Shown piece by piece: positions 36,910 through 46,905 of a DNA stretch of 64,000 nucleotides. A program made the translations under genes and the position numbers. The stretch is from an uncultured Psychrosphaera sp. (lineage in GTDB: Bacteria > Pseudomonadota > Gammaproteobacteria > Enterobacterales > Alteromonadaceae). Under the pieces are notes generated by a model, which saw only the letters and a list, made by a program, of their open reading frames with translations, was not told where the DNA came from and made no database searches. Position 1 is the stretch's first letter, and the number at the start of each line of letters is the position of its first letter. Where the stretch lies: the NCBI RefSeq assembly GCF_947500655.1, contig NZ_CANMSK010000004.1:62001-126000 (forward strand), written 5' to 3'.

Positions 36910-39129
36910 ATGATAAAAAATACCTTAACCGCAATAATTTTTTCACTTATGTCACTTGGTCTTTTGGCCGCCGATAGAATTGAACATGTATTTCACCATG
37001 ATAAATCAAAAGTTAAAATTGATGGCGAGCTGTCAGAAAAAATTTGGAGTAAAGCCACCAAATTCACTTTAGATTACAATATAAACCCAGGTGATAATTC
37101 GCCAGCCCCAGTAAAAACAGAGATAATGTTATACGAAAATGGCAAAAGCTTATTTGTCGCTTTTATCGCCCATGACCCAGATCCATCTAAAATACGTTCA
37201 TACTTTCGTGACCGCGATACCATGTTCCAAGATGATTTTGTTGGTATTGTTATCGACACATTTAACGACGAACGCCGTGCTTATGAGTTTTTTGTAAATG
37301 CTTACGGCGTACAGGGCGACCTTATCAAAGATGATACTCAAGGTGGAAGTGAAGACAGTAACTGGGATGCAATCTGGAACAGTGCTGGCGTAATAACCGA
37401 CACTGGCTATATCGTTGAAATGGAGATCCCATTTAATGCCTTACGCTTTCCAAGTGACAAAGACGAAATGACATGGGGAATTGACGCCTTACGAATATAT
37501 CCACGTGACACCCGAATGGTATTAGCCAGTAATAAGTCTGACCGTTCAATGGATTGTCACTTGTGCCAAATCAGTAAGATAAGTGGTCTTAAAGACATTA
37601 AGCAAGGTAACAACTTCCAATTAACACCTACGTTAACGTCTTCTCGCTCAGGTTCTAAAGATAATGTGCCAGGACCTTGGCAAAATGGCGACCAAAAAAC
37701 AGATGCTGGAGTTGATTTACGTTGGGGGATCAACCAAGAATTATATTTAAATGCCACGGTTAATCCTGACTTTTCACAAGTGGAAGCGGATGCAGCTCAG
37801 CTCGATGTAAACAATACCTACTCCTTATATTTTGACGAAAAACGCCCATTCTTCTTAGATGGTAAAGATTACTTTGATACCCAGCGTATGAACTTAGTAC
37901 ATACACGTAATATCTCATCTCCTGAATATGGTTTAAAACTCACGGGTAAAAATGGCGGCAATACTTATGGCCTATTAACCAGTAACGACAAAACCACCAA
38001 TTTTTTAATGCCCGAGCATTCAGGCTCTGACATCGCAGAATTAGAGATGGAATCTGAAGTGATCATTGCTCGTTATCGCATGGATGTTGGCCATCGTAAT
38101 AATGTTGGTGTCTTGTTAACTAACCGTTCAGGGGAAGGTTATCGCAACACCGTTGCTTCTGTTGATGGACGCTACCAATTTAATAAAGCGGATAGCTTTT
38201 CATATCAATTGGCTCAATCAGACAGTAAAAATCCACTGTCAGTACAAGATGACTTTGGTGTTGATAGAGCACAAACCGATAATGCAATTAGTTTGCAGTA
38301 CAACCACAAACATCGTGATTTTAATATTGGAGCAAGTTATTCCAATTATGGTACTGATTTTAGATCTGACTTAGGTTTTACCAGCCGAGTTGATTATGAA
38401 CAGGCCGTTATTTATGGTGATTATGTTTGGTATGGCGAGAAAGGCAGTCAATGGACACAATATGGAGTGTATGGTGACTGGGATAAAGCGTATTCTCTAG
38501 ATGGGATAATGTTGGAAGAAGAAATAGAATTGTACGGATACTTAAAAGGACCAAAACAATTTTATTCTAATTTTGGTGTACTACAACGTAACAAATACTG
38601 GGATGGCCAGTATTATAAAGAAACAAACTTCTCTCAATACTTTGAGTTTAATCCGCTATCCAATATAACTCTAGGTGCTTATTATAGATTGGGTGATGCT
38701 ATCGATTATGCCAATAGTCAACTTGGTGATATTTGGTTACTAGAGTCTTTTGCCAACATTAAATTAGGTAAACATTTGTCAAGCGACATTAACTATACAT
38801 ACCAATCTCTAGATGTTGCAAATGGTACGTTATTTACCGCCAATCAATTTGATATACGGGTAAATTATCAGTTCAGTTTAAAAAGTTATCTACGTTTAAT
38901 TGTTCAATATACTGATATCGACAGAGACGCTGATTTGTATTTAGACGACGAAGTCGACAGCAACAGTAAGTATATGAATACCCAGCTGCTTTACGCTTAT
39001 AAAATAAATCCACAAACTTTGTTTTACTTAGGTTACGCCGATGGCGGATATCAGGATGACAACTTAAGCAAAATAGAAAAAGATAGTCGAACTGTATTCA
39101 TGAAGATGAGTTACGCTTTTCAGCTATAA
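36910..39129 (+). CDS. Outer-membrane protein with CBM9-like N-terminal domain and DUF5916 barrel
   Basis: A 739-residue exported protein. The signal peptide runs from MIKNTLTAIIFSLMSL to LLAAD. The region to about 215 (VKIDGELSEKIWSKA onward) is the CBM9-like/DOMON-type sandwich that opens DUF5916 proteins. The rest has alternating beta strands with aromatic ends (for example VDYEQAVIYGDYVWYGEKG) and ends in MSYAFQL, so it is probably a C-terminal outer-membrane barrel. The role is unknown; members occur with secreted-glycan or peptide-degrading loci. ATG at 36910 is chosen because TATAAT at 36876-36881 overlaps the upstream candidate ATG at 36880 and the signal peptide begins here. Confidence 0.8.
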   Translation: MIKNTLTAIIFSLMSLGLLAADRIEHVFHHDKSKVKIDGELSEKIWSKATKFTLDYNINPGDNSPAPVKTEIMLYENGKSLFVAFIAHDPDPSKIRSYFRDRDTMFQDDFVGIVIDTFNDERRAYEFFVNAYGVQGDLIKDDTQGGSEDSNWDAIWNSAGVITDTGYIVEMEIPFNALRFPSDKDEMTWGIDALRIYPRDTRMVLASNKSDRSMDCHLCQISKISGLKDIKQGNNFQLTPTLTSSRSGSKDNVPGPWQNGDQKTDAGVDLRWGINQELYLNATVNPDFSQVEADAAQLDVNNTYSLYFDEKRPFFLDGKDYFDTQRMNLVHTRNISSPEYGLKLTGKNGGNTYGLLTSNDKTTNFLMPEHSGSDIAELEMESEVIIARYRMDVGHRNNVGVLLTNRSGEGYRNTVASVDGRYQFNKADSFSYQLAQSDSKNPLSVQDDFGVDRAQTDNAISLQYNHKHRDFNIGASYSNYGTDFRSDLGFTSRVDYEQAVIYGDYVWYGEKGSQWTQYGVYGDWDKAYSLDGIMLEEEIELYGYLKGPKQFYSNFGVLQRNKYWDGQYYKETNFSQYFEFNPLSNITLGAYYRLGDAIDYANSQLGDIWLLESFANIKLGKHLSSDINYTYQSLDVANGTLFTANQFDIRVNYQFSLKSYLRLIVQYTDIDRDADLYLDDEVDSNSKYMNTQLLYAYKINPQTLFYLGYADGGYQDDNLSKIEKDSRTVFMKMSYAFQL

Positions 39130-39165
39130 TTTTCATTATAAATAGTATCTTAAATAACAAAAATG

Positions 39166-39196
39166 AAATGCCAAATTATATATTTGGCATTTTTAT
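39166..39196. terminator. Terminator between DUF5916 gene and glnG
   Basis: An 11-bp stem (AAATGCCAAAT against ATTTGGCATTT) with a five-base loop, flanked by A and T runs. It lies between convergent genes and can act on both strands. Confidence 0.8.
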
Positions 39197-39219
39197 TTAA
39201 GGTTATATAAACGTAATTA

Positions 39220-40629
39220 TCAGTTCATATCCAATTCTTGCATCTTACGAGTGATAGTATTTCGTCCCCAACCAATGCGTTTAGCCGCTTCTTGTTTGTG
39301 ACCTTTGGTGTGACGTAATGATATTTCAATTAATGCTCGCTCAAAATTAGCTTGAGCTTCTTTAATTACATCTGACTTTCCTTGAGAAAGCTGATCATCC
39401 AACCAAACTTCAAACGAACTTACCCAGTTGCCATTTGCTTCTTGCATTTGACTCGACTTTTGGTAAATAGGTTTATCTAAGATCTCAGGAGGTAAATCAT
39501 CAATCAGAATATCTTTACCACTGGCCATAACCGTTAACCAGCGACAGGTATTTTCTAACTGCCTAACGTTACCAGGCCAAGCGTAATGGGATAGAAAATC
39601 AGCTGCTGTTTTTGATAGCTGCTTTGATTCCACACTTAGTTCTTTTGCCGCTTGAATTAAAAAGTGTTCACATAACTGGGGGATATCTTCTTTACGATCT
39701 TTCAGCGCTGGAATATGAATACGAATAACATTCAAACGATGAAATAAATCTTCTCTAAATTTACCCTGCTCAACCAAACTCTCAAGATTTTGATGGGTTG
39801 CTGCAACAATTCTTACATCAACCGAAACCGGCTCATGACCACCAACTCGATAAAACTGACCATCTGCCAATACTCGTAACAAACGTGTTTGTATATCAAG
39901 TGGCATATCACCAATTTCATCTAAAAATAATGTGCCATTATTCGCTTGTTCAAATCGACCTTTACGGGTTGACGCAGCCCCTGTAAACGCGCCTTTTTCA
40001 TGACCAAATAACTCAGACTCAATGAGTTCTTTAGGTATTGCTGCCATGTTTAACGCAACAAAGGTATTTTCTTTACGCGGGCTGTGTCTATGCAATGCAT
40101 GAGCAACTAATTCTTTCCCCGTTCCAGATTGACCATTGATTAATACACTCACACTAGAGCGAGATAATCGTCCAATTGCCCTAAAAACTTCCTGCATTGC
40201 TGGAGCTTCGCCAATTATCTCTGAGACTGGACCTTGCACAGAGTTCTTCTTTTTTGAGCTGCGTTTCTTAGAGTGTTCTACTGCTCGTTTTGCTAATGCG
40301 ATCGCTTCATCGATATCAAAAGGCTTAGGTAAATATTCAAACGCGCCTTGCTGGTAAGCATTAACTGCGCTGTCCAAGTCAGAATGGGCTGTCATTATGA
40401 TCACAGGAAGGTTTGGATGACTTACCTGTAATTTATCTAATAACTCAATACCATCCATTTCAGGCATTTTTATGTCTGAGATAATGGTATCTGGTTCATC
40501 GTAATCTAAACGTTGTAACATCATATTGGCTGATGCAAATGACTCTACTTCAAAGCCTTCTTGCGATAAGGCTTTTTCTAAAACCCAACGAATTGAATTG
40601 TCGTCATCGACTATCCACACTCGACTCAT
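39220..40629 (-). CDS. glnG: Nitrogen regulation response regulator NtrC (GlnG)
   Basis: A 469-residue sigma-54 activator. The receiver (1-115) has Asp52 in [11 protein letters not shown]. The AAA+ domain has the P-loop GQSGTGKE (Gln in place of the usual Glu), the sigma-54-contacting loop GAFTGA and [14 protein letters not shown]. The Fis-type helix-turn-helix is at the end ([19 protein letters not shown]). When phosphorylated by NtrB it activates glnA and other nitrogen genes. Its start overlaps the glnL stop by four bases. Confidence 0.97.
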   Translation of the reverse strand: MSRVWIVDDDNSIRWVLEKALSQEGFEVESFASANMMLQRLDYDEPDTIISDIKMPEMDGIELLDKLQVSHPNLPVIIMTAHSDLDSAVNAYQQGAFEYLPKPFDIDEAIALAKRAVEHSKKRSSKKKNSVQGPVSEIIGEAPAMQEVFRAIGRLSRSSVSVLINGQSGTGKELVAHALHRHSPRKENTFVALNMAAIPKELIESELFGHEKGAFTGAASTRKGRFEQANNGTLFLDEIGDMPLDIQTRLLRVLADGQFYRVGGHEPVSVDVRIVAATHQNLESLVEQGKFREDLFHRLNVIRIHIPALKDRKEDIPQLCEHFLIQAAKELSVESKQLSKTAADFLSHYAWPGNVRQLENTCRWLTVMASGKDILIDDLPPEILDKPIYQKSSQMQEANGNWVSSFEVWLDDQLSQGKSDVIKEAQANFERALIEISLRHTKGHKQEAAKRIGWGRNTITRKMQELDMN

Positions 40630-41735
40630 AAGTCACTTCCTTCATTATCTTGAATAATGGGTAAATAAATATTAAATGCTGTTTTACCAGGCATACTCTC
40701 TACTTCTATTTTGCCACGATGTTGATCTATTAATGTTTGGGTTATAGAAAGTCCCAAACCATTGCCATCGGATTTTGTAGAAACCAATGGATAAAAAATT
40801 GTGCCTATTAATTTTTCACTAATACCAGCACCATTATCGATAATAGATATTTTAATAGTTTGCTTAAAACGCTTGTCCTGCATAACAACGTTACCTGCAA
40901 AGCGTGTTTGCATAATTAACGTTGGAGTTTCATCGCTTGTGGTTTTATCAAAATGTTCCGCTAACGCTTGCATGCCGTTGCGCACAATATTTAACACAGC
41001 CTGCTCTATTTGATTTGGGTCTAAAACCGTTGTTGGTAAACTTGGATCGTAATCTCTTTGAAATGAAACATTCGCTGGCTTATCTAGCATGACCAAACTA
41101 AATATTCGTTCTAATACGACATGGATATTTGTCGCCGAACGTTTTGGTAACGCATTTGGCCCTAATAATCGATCCACCAAGTCACGAAGCCTATCCGACT
41201 GCTCCATGATCAATTGGGTATATTCTTTTAATTCATCCGAATCTAAACTACGACTTAATAATTGCGCCGCTCCACGAATTCCACCAAGTGGATTTTTAAT
41301 CTCATGAGCTAAGCCGCGAATTAAATGTCTGGATGCACTTATATGATGTTTTTGTGCATTTTCTTGATTTATTTTACGTAAATTATCATTTTGTCTTATT
41401 TGTAGCAGACAACCAATCTCACCATCTAAATGCATAGAGTCCGCAGTTACTTCTGTAGTTATGCTACGACCGTCGGCAAACATAAACTCAACGTCGTTAT
41501 CAAAAAAACTACGATTACACTCCCATAACTCATCCAACAAACGTTCAGGAAAAGTATGGCGTATAAATAAATCCCATAATTTAACGGTCGCCAACTTCTT
41601 TTTACTTTGACCAAACATCATAGATGCTTGTTGATTACAAAAGCGGATATATCCATCTTGACCAATAACAATTACAGCTAAACTCAATTGTTCCAGGATT
41701 TGGAAGCTTTTTGAAACCGGTGGTGTTTTTGTCAT
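40626..41735 (-). CDS. glnL: Nitrogen regulation sensor kinase NtrB (GlnL)
   Basis: A 369-residue cytosolic histidine kinase. An N-terminal PAS domain (about 12-120) is followed by HisKA with His144 in GLAHEIKNPLGGIRGAA and HATPase with DNGAGIS and GNGLGLSITQTL. NtrB phosphorylates NtrC under nitrogen limitation and, with PII, dephosphorylates it in nitrogen excess. ATG at 41735 has GGAAAG upstream; a GTG at 41759 is less likely. It overlaps glnG and lies 197 bases downstream of the glnA stop across a terminator, so it may be read through or have its own promoter. Confidence 0.96.
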   Translation of the reverse strand: MTKTPPVSKSFQILEQLSLAVIVIGQDGYIRFCNQQASMMFGQSKKKLATVKLWDLFIRHTFPERLLDELWECNRSFFDNDVEFMFADGRSITTEVTADSMHLDGEIGCLLQIRQNDNLRKINQENAQKHHISASRHLIRGLAHEIKNPLGGIRGAAQLLSRSLDSDELKEYTQLIMEQSDRLRDLVDRLLGPNALPKRSATNIHVVLERIFSLVMLDKPANVSFQRDYDPSLPTTVLDPNQIEQAVLNIVRNGMQALAEHFDKTTSDETPTLIMQTRFAGNVVMQDKRFKQTIKISIIDNGAGISEKLIGTIFYPLVSTKSDGNGLGLSITQTLIDQHRGKIEVESMPGKTAFNIYLPIIQDNEGSDL

Positions 41736-41910
41736 ATTCTTTCCGTACCATACAGGCACTAAAATAGTGCAATAAAATTTAGTTTAAACCTAATTGGTTA
41801 AAACACCCAATGTTTCGCACTAAATTGGGGTAAATATATGTATTTAATTAGTGTTTATTAATAATAACTATTATTGCAATTTGCTTGCCCAAATCTTGAT
41901 AAACAAGCAA

Positions 41911-41940
41911 AAAAAAACCTGCAATTTTGCAGGTTTTTTT
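41911..41940 (-). terminator. Terminator after glnA
   Basis: AAAAAAACCTGCAA pairs with its reverse complement at 41927-41940, giving a short CCTGC/GCAGG stem with flanking A/T runs on both strands. It separates glnA from glnLG. Confidence 0.88.
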
Positions 41941-41955
41941 AATTAACTATAAAAG

Positions 41956-43362
41956 TTAAACACTGTAGTACATTTCGAACTCAACTGGGTGAGTTGTCAT
42001 GTTCAATTTCTCTACGTCTTGAGCTTTAAGAGCAATATATGCATCGATAGTATCATCGTTAAATACACCACCAGCTTTCAAGAATTCACGGTCATCACTT
42101 AATGCCGCTAATGCTTCTTCTAGAGAAGATGCAACTTGAGGAATTAATGCAGCTTCTTCCGCAGGAAGGTCGTATAAATCTTTATCCATTGCATCACCAG
42201 GGTGAATTTTGTTTTTGATCCCGTCTAGGCCAGCCATTAACATAGCTGTGTAAGCTAGGTATGGGTTACCACTTGGGTCAGGGAAACGTACTTCAATACG
42301 ACGTGCTTTTGGCGACGGTACTACTGGAATACGGATAGACGCTGAACGGTTACGTGCAGAGTAAGCAAGCATTACTGGTGCTTCAAAACCAGGTACTAAA
42401 CGTTTGTACGAGTTAGTAGAAGCATTTGCGAAAGCGTTAATCGCTTTAGCATGTTTGATAATACCACCTATGTAATAAAGTGCAGTTTCAGAAAGACCGC
42501 CGTATTTATCACCAGAGAATATGTTTTCGCCATTCTTAACTAGAGATTGGTGAACGTGCATACCAGAACCATTATCACCAACTAAAGGCTTAGGCATGAA
42601 TGTCGCTGTTTTGCCATATAAGTGAGCCATGTTGTGAACAACATATTTATATATTTGAGTTTCATCTGCTTTATTAACAAGCGTGTTAAAACGACAAGCG
42701 ATTTCGTTTTGACCAGCTGTAGCAACTTCATGGTGATGAGCTTCAACAACTAGGCCCATTTCTTCCATTACTAAACAAGTAGCTGAGCGCCAGTCATTTG
42801 AAGAATCTACTGGAGAAACTGGGAAGTAACCGCCTTTAACGCCAGGACGGTGACCCATATTTCCGCCTTCATACTCTTTATCAGAGTTCCAAGCAGCTTC
42901 AACAGAATCTACAGAGTACATAGAACCGCTCATGTCTGATTTGTATTTCACATCATCAAACAAGAAGAACTCTGGCTCTGGACCAATTAATACTTCATCA
43001 GCAAAACCTTCAGCACGCATGTATGCTTCAGCGCGTTTTGCAACAGAACGTGGATCACGTTCGTAACCTTGCATAGTGCCAGGTTCTAATACGTCACAAC
43101 GAACGTTTAGCGTTGTTTCTTCTGAGAACGGGTCCAATATAACAGATTCAGAATCAGGCATTAATACCATGTCAGATTCGTTAATTCCTTTCCAGCCAGC
43201 AATTGATGAACCATCAAACATTTTTCCGTCTTCGAAGAAGTCTTCGTCTACTTGGTGTGATGGAATTGTAACGTGCTGCTCTTTACCTTTTGTATCAGTA
43301 AAACGTAAGTCGATAAATTTAACTTCGCTTTCCTTGATCAGGTCTAAAACTGTTTGAGACAT
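41956..43362 (-). CDS. glnA: Glutamine synthetase, type I (adenylylated form)
   Basis: A 468-residue class I-beta glutamine synthetase, making glutamine from glutamate and ammonia. The beta-grasp N-terminus ([16 protein letters not shown]) precedes the catalytic domain, with [10 protein letters not shown], the nucleotide-site [19 protein letters not shown] and the adenylylation loop [10 protein letters not shown], in which Tyr397 is the adenylylated residue. The leader carries a sigma-54 promoter and NtrC half-sites. It is followed by a terminator and then the glnL-glnG regulators. Confidence 0.98.
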   Translation of the reverse strand: MSQTVLDLIKESEVKFIDLRFTDTKGKEQHVTIPSHQVDEDFFEDGKMFDGSSIAGWKGINESDMVLMPDSESVILDPFSEETTLNVRCDVLEPGTMQGYERDPRSVAKRAEAYMRAEGFADEVLIGPEPEFFLFDDVKYKSDMSGSMYSVDSVEAAWNSDKEYEGGNMGHRPGVKGGYFPVSPVDSSNDWRSATCLVMEEMGLVVEAHHHEVATAGQNEIACRFNTLVNKADETQIYKYVVHNMAHLYGKTATFMPKPLVGDNGSGMHVHQSLVKNGENIFSGDKYGGLSETALYYIGGIIKHAKAINAFANASTNSYKRLVPGFEAPVMLAYSARNRSASIRIPVVPSPKARRIEVRFPDPSGNPYLAYTAMLMAGLDGIKNKIHPGDAMDKDLYDLPAEEAALIPQVASSLEEALAALSDDREFLKAGGVFNDDTIDAYIALKAQDVEKLNMTTHPVEFEMYYSV

Positions 43363-43394
43363 TGTTTTCTCCAGAAATTGATTTTTAGTTTTTT

Positions 43395-43412
43395 GCCATT
43401 TTTTGAAATGGC
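43395..43412. other. Short hairpin in the glnA leader
   Basis: GCCATTT and AAATGGC form a seven-base stem with a four-base loop, 33 to 50 bases upstream of the glnA start codon. The T-rich flank lies on the plus strand, so it is not a terminator for glnA. Confidence 0.35.
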
Positions 43413-43446
43413 TTCTTTTTAATATTATTTATTAGCTAAACATGTG

Positions 43447-43463
43447 AGCTAAATATATGCCAA
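43447..43463 (-). promoter_or_regulatory. Sigma-54 promoter of glnA
   Basis: On the minus strand TTGGCATATATTTAGCT has the -24 GG and -12 GC dinucleotides separated by exactly ten bases, the required spacing. It lies 85 bases upstream of the glnA start codon. Confidence 0.65.
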
Positions 43464-43524
43464 CATTAAATAGTGTTTCAATACAAAGGGTTACCTTTAT
43501 ATTTATAGTATACATACCGCTATT

Positions 43525-43577
43525 TGCACCAAAATAAACTTAAGGGCGCACCACGATAGAACAAGGTTGATTGGTGC
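43525..43577. promoter_or_regulatory. Cluster of NtrC half-sites upstream of glnA
   Basis: TGCACCA (43525), GCACCA (43548) and TTGGTGC (43571) match the NtrC half-site TGCACCA/TGGTGCA. They lie about 65-125 bases upstream of the sigma-54 promoter, an enhancer position. No single copy is a complete palindrome. Confidence 0.5.
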
Positions 43578-43625
43578 TAGATTTTACAATAAAGTAAAAC
43601 CCTATAAATCCTTAATAACCTTATC

Positions 43626-44528
43626 TTATTCTTTATTATCTATCCAATCTAATTGTCCAATTAGTTTTCTACGTTTAACGATCAAATTCTCTATCAGGGG
43701 AGTAAGAATAAGCTCTAGCGCCAAAGCCATTTTTCCACCAGGAACAACAAATGTATTAATTCTGGACATAAAAGAGCCATCAATCATTTGTAATAAATAC
43801 GGAAAATCGACATTGGGAATGTCACGAAAACGAATAACAACAAAACTTTCATCCAATGAAGGAATATCTTTTGCACTAAAAGGGTTAGACGTATCAACCG
43901 TTGGAACTCGTTGAAAGTTTATATGTGTACGAGAAAATTGAGGTGTTATATGAGTAATATAATCATCCATACTACGCACTATGCTGCTCATAACGGCTTC
44001 ACGGCTATGACCACGTTGATTGGTATCTCGGATGATTTTTTGAATCCACTCCAAGTTAACAATTGGTACCATGCCAATCAGTAAGTCTACATATTGAGCT
44101 ACGTTATGTTCATCCGTTACCGCACCGCCATGTAAACCTTCATAAAACAGACAATCAGTATTGGGTCTTAGTTCTTGCCAAGGAGTAAATGTACCTGGCA
44201 TTTGATTATATGGTACAGCCTCATCAAAAGAGTGAAGGTATTTACGTACGTTACCTGAACCATTTTCTGAATAGCTTTTAAACAGGGATTCCAGCGCACC
44301 AAAGTCATTTGCTCTAGAGCCAAAATAAGAGATATGTTTACCCTGCTCTTGAGCTTTACGTATTTCCATATCCATTTCAGCACGTGCATATCTGTGAAAA
44401 CTATCACCTTCTAATATTGCAGAGTCAACATTCAAATTACGGAATATATGTGTAATAGCGCTAGTTGTGGTGGTAGTTCCGGCTCCAGATGAACCAGTAA
44501 CTGCAATAATGGGGTGTTTAACTGACAT
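43626..44528 (-). CDS. prkB: Phosphoribulokinase-family kinase (PrkB-like)
   Basis: A 300-residue P-loop kinase resembling phosphoribulokinase and the E. coli homologue PrkB. The P-loop is GSSGAGTTTT near residues 12-21, and ILEGDSFHRY and LFYEGLHGG are the usual substrate/metal sites. No RuBisCO or other Calvin-cycle gene is in the window, so true phosphoribulokinase activity is not implied; the physiological substrate is unknown. It is monocistronic, upstream of glnA on the same strand, with its own upstream region. Confidence 0.87.
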   Translation of the reverse strand: MSVKHPIIAVTGSSGAGTTTTTSAITHIFRNLNVDSAILEGDSFHRYARAEMDMEIRKAQEQGKHISYFGSRANDFGALESLFKSYSENGSGNVRKYLHSFDEAVPYNQMPGTFTPWQELRPNTDCLFYEGLHGGAVTDEHNVAQYVDLLIGMVPIVNLEWIQKIIRDTNQRGHSREAVMSSIVRSMDDYITHITPQFSRTHINFQRVPTVDTSNPFSAKDIPSLDESFVVIRFRDIPNVDFPYLLQMIDGSFMSRINTFVVPGGKMALALELILTPLIENLIVKRRKLIGQLDWIDNKE

Positions 44529-44779
44529 AACTTAGTTTCTTATTTTTAATGACATTGTTTTAAAGCCAATAGTGAAAAGGTGATAAAACCTTATTCATTA
44601 ATCTAATCGGACTAATAAAGCGTGTTGTTATAACTAGTATCGCTAATTTTCAATTAAATAAACACTAAATACTTGAATTCAAATCCGTTAACTAAACAAC
44701 ATAGCGCTATATTTACAAACTTGTATATAATTATTGGCTATTCCATAATTTACTTTACGCCTAAAATACAGGATCGACA

Positions 44780-45187
44780 ATGACTGAACTTAATTGGTTA
44801 ATATACTGCTTAATAATTGCTGCTTTATTACCTTATATTGCAAAAATGCCTTTAGCCAGCGCAATGAAGCAACAAGGTGAAGGTAAGCTATCAGGTTACG
44901 ATAATGAATTACCCCGAGAGCAGCAAAAGAAGCTAACAGGATTTGGCGCACGTTGCCTAGCAGCACATGAGAATTCATTCGAAGCACTTATCTTATTTTC
45001 AATCTCGGTACTATTAGTTATAGCTACCGGGCACGTTGATAGCTTTAGCGTTATATTGTCTATATTATTTATCGTCTGTCGTATCGCCTATTTAGTTTTT
45101 TATTGGATTAATTGGGATAAGTTACGCAGTACTGTATGGTTCATTGGAATAATTTCGAATATAGCCATGATGATCCATTGTTTATAA
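44780..45187 (+). CDS. MAPEG-family membrane protein
   Basis: A 135-residue protein with four hydrophobic segments (about 5-22, 66-85, 90-108 and 115-133). The loop RCLAAHENSFEALILFS, containing Arg-Ala-His-Glu-Asn-like residues that bind glutathione, is the MAPEG hallmark. Family members include microsomal glutathione transferases. A glutathione-linked function is possible but not shown. It is 19 bases ahead of a DUF481 gene. Confidence 0.85.
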   Translation: MTELNWLIYCLIIAALLPYIAKMPLASAMKQQGEGKLSGYDNELPREQQKKLTGFGARCLAAHENSFEALILFSISVLLVIATGHVDSFSVILSILFIVCRIAYLVFYWINWDKLRSTVWFIGIISNIAMMIHCL

Positions 45188-45206
45188 TAAGGAAAATAAC
45201 ATTCAT

Positions 45207-45953
45207 ATGTTTAAAACATCTATTTTTTGTCTTTTAGTTTTACTCACCATTTCTTTTAATGTTATTGCGATAGATGAAACTGAATCTATTAGACAGCGAT
45301 CTCAAGACAAGCCTAACTTTACCAATATAGCCATTGATTTATCAGGTAAAAAAGGGAATTCAGAAACTGAGAATATAGCTTTAGGCGTGTATCACTCACA
45401 GCGATTTGATAAACACTTCGGTTATGTAATGGCCACCAGAGAGTATTCAAACAGTAATGGACAAAAAAGTGCCGACAATGCTTTTCTGCATGTAAGGTAT
45501 AACTATTATTTCGCGCCCAAAAATTCAGTAGAAGTGTATGCGCAAACTAATGTTGATGATTTTCGCTCGTTAGAATCGCGAGAATTATTTGGACTAGGTT
45601 ACCGTTACGAAGTCACCCGTCATTCAGCTTATGGTATTGGGGTATTCAATGAACATGAAAATTATTTAGTTGAGGATGAACATCTCATCTTTAACCAAGA
45701 ACGTATTAATTTATATTGGGTGCATGCTCAAAAATTAAGTCCCCATGCAACTTTTACCAACACCTTATATTACCAACCTAATATTGCAGAGTTTAGTGAC
45801 TGGCGTGCATTTAATAAATTCTCAATCAGCTCAAGATTAACTAAGCACATATCGATGAGTTTTAGCTTACTTGTTGAGCACGACAGTCAACCCGTACTTA
45901 ATGTTGAAGCAACAGACGTCAGCTATGAAGCTGGCTTTGAGATAGACTTTTAA
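45207..45953 (+). CDS. DUF481-like outer-membrane beta-barrel protein
   Basis: A 248-residue exported protein with a signal peptide (FCLLVLLTISFNVIA). The mature part has repeated amphipathic strands with aromatic girdles (HFGYVMATREYSN, FLHVRYNYYFAP, GLGYRYEVTRHSAYGIGVF) and ends in AGFEIDF, ending with phenylalanine, as outer-membrane barrels do. It resembles the DUF481/YdiY type, but weakly. Role unknown. It is followed after two bases by an EamA transporter gene, which suggests a shared message. Confidence 0.68.
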   Translation: MFKTSIFCLLVLLTISFNVIAIDETESIRQRSQDKPNFTNIAIDLSGKKGNSETENIALGVYHSQRFDKHFGYVMATREYSNSNGQKSADNAFLHVRYNYYFAPKNSVEVYAQTNVDDFRSLESRELFGLGYRYEVTRHSAYGIGVFNEHENYLVEDEHLIFNQERINLYWVHAQKLSPHATFTNTLYYQPNIAEFSDWRAFNKFSISSRLTKHISMSFSLLVEHDSQPVLNVEATDVSYEAGFEIDF

Positions 45954-45955
45954 CT

Positions 45956-46813
45956 ATGCCTTATTTACTAGCTATTACTGTATTATGGGCATTTTCATTT
46001 AGTTTAATTGGAGTTTATTTAGCCGGGCAAGTGGACCCTTGGTTTTCCGTTTTTATTCGTATCATATTGGCCACTCTAGTATTTTTGCCGTTTATGCGAT
46101 TTAACAATATAAGCAATCCTCTACGTCTAAAGTTAATGGCCATTGGCGCTGTGCAGCTAGGATTAATGTATGTGTTTTATTACCACTCGTTTCTTTATTT
46201 AACTGTACCTGAAGTCTTATTGTTTACCATTTTAACACCTGTTTATATCACCTTATTAAATGACTTACTCGACCGTAGTTTCAACGGTAAATTTTTAATC
46301 TCCGCGTTAATAGCCGTTGCCGGCGCACTTGCTATTCGCTTTGAAAATATAACATCAGATTTTATAATCGGCTTACTGTTAGTCCAAGGCGCAAACTTAT
46401 GTTTTGCTATTGGACAAGTAACTTACAAACGATTAATACATAAAATGGTCGACGTAAAGCAACATGAAATATTCGGCTGGTTTTTTGTCGGAGCCGCCAT
46501 TGTGGCAACATTAACTTATGCTTTATTTGGCGATCCTGAAAAACTCCCAACGACAACAACTCAATGGTCAGTTTTAATTTATCTTGGCTTTATTGCCTCT
46601 GGTATTGGTTATTTTATTTGGAATAAAGGGGCTACGTTAGTGGATGTTGGTTCATTAGCGGTCATGAACAATTTGTTAGTTCCAACCGGTATTCTGGTGA
46701 ATGTACTTATTTGGAATAAAGATGCAGATTTACTGCGTTTAATGTTAGGTGGTGGGATCATTCTTTTAGCATTACTGTTCAATAATAGGTTTAGGTATAG
46801 CAGTAACACTTAA
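45956..46813 (+). CDS. EamA-family (DMT) transporter
   Basis: A 285-residue inner-membrane protein with about ten helices (starting LLAITVLWAFSFSLIGVYL). Two EamA halves are present, each with a conserved Pro/Gly-containing helix near its end. Substrate is unknown. It follows the barrel protein gene by two bases, so MAPEG, barrel and transporter genes may form one transcription unit, with a terminator after this gene. Confidence 0.84.
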   Translation: MPYLLAITVLWAFSFSLIGVYLAGQVDPWFSVFIRIILATLVFLPFMRFNNISNPLRLKLMAIGAVQLGLMYVFYYHSFLYLTVPEVLLFTILTPVYITLLNDLLDRSFNGKFLISALIAVAGALAIRFENITSDFIIGLLLVQGANLCFAIGQVTYKRLIHKMVDVKQHEIFGWFFVGAAIVATLTYALFGDPEKLPTTTTQWSVLIYLGFIASGIGYFIWNKGATLVDVGSLAVMNNLLVPTGILVNVLIWNKDADLLRLMLGGGIILLALLFNNRFRYSSNT

Positions 46814-46837
46814 CTGAGGATCAAACCGACAGAAATA

Positions 46838-46868
46838 AAAAAAGGATGAACTCAGTTCATCCTTTTTT
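46838..46868. terminator. Bidirectional terminator (EamA / purD)
   Basis: A stem of A-rich GGATGAACT against AGTTCATCC plus T-run. It lies between convergent genes. Confidence 0.85.
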
Positions 46869-46905
46869 ATTTAAGTCTCGTGAGACTAACGTTGAAAGTC
46901 TACTC

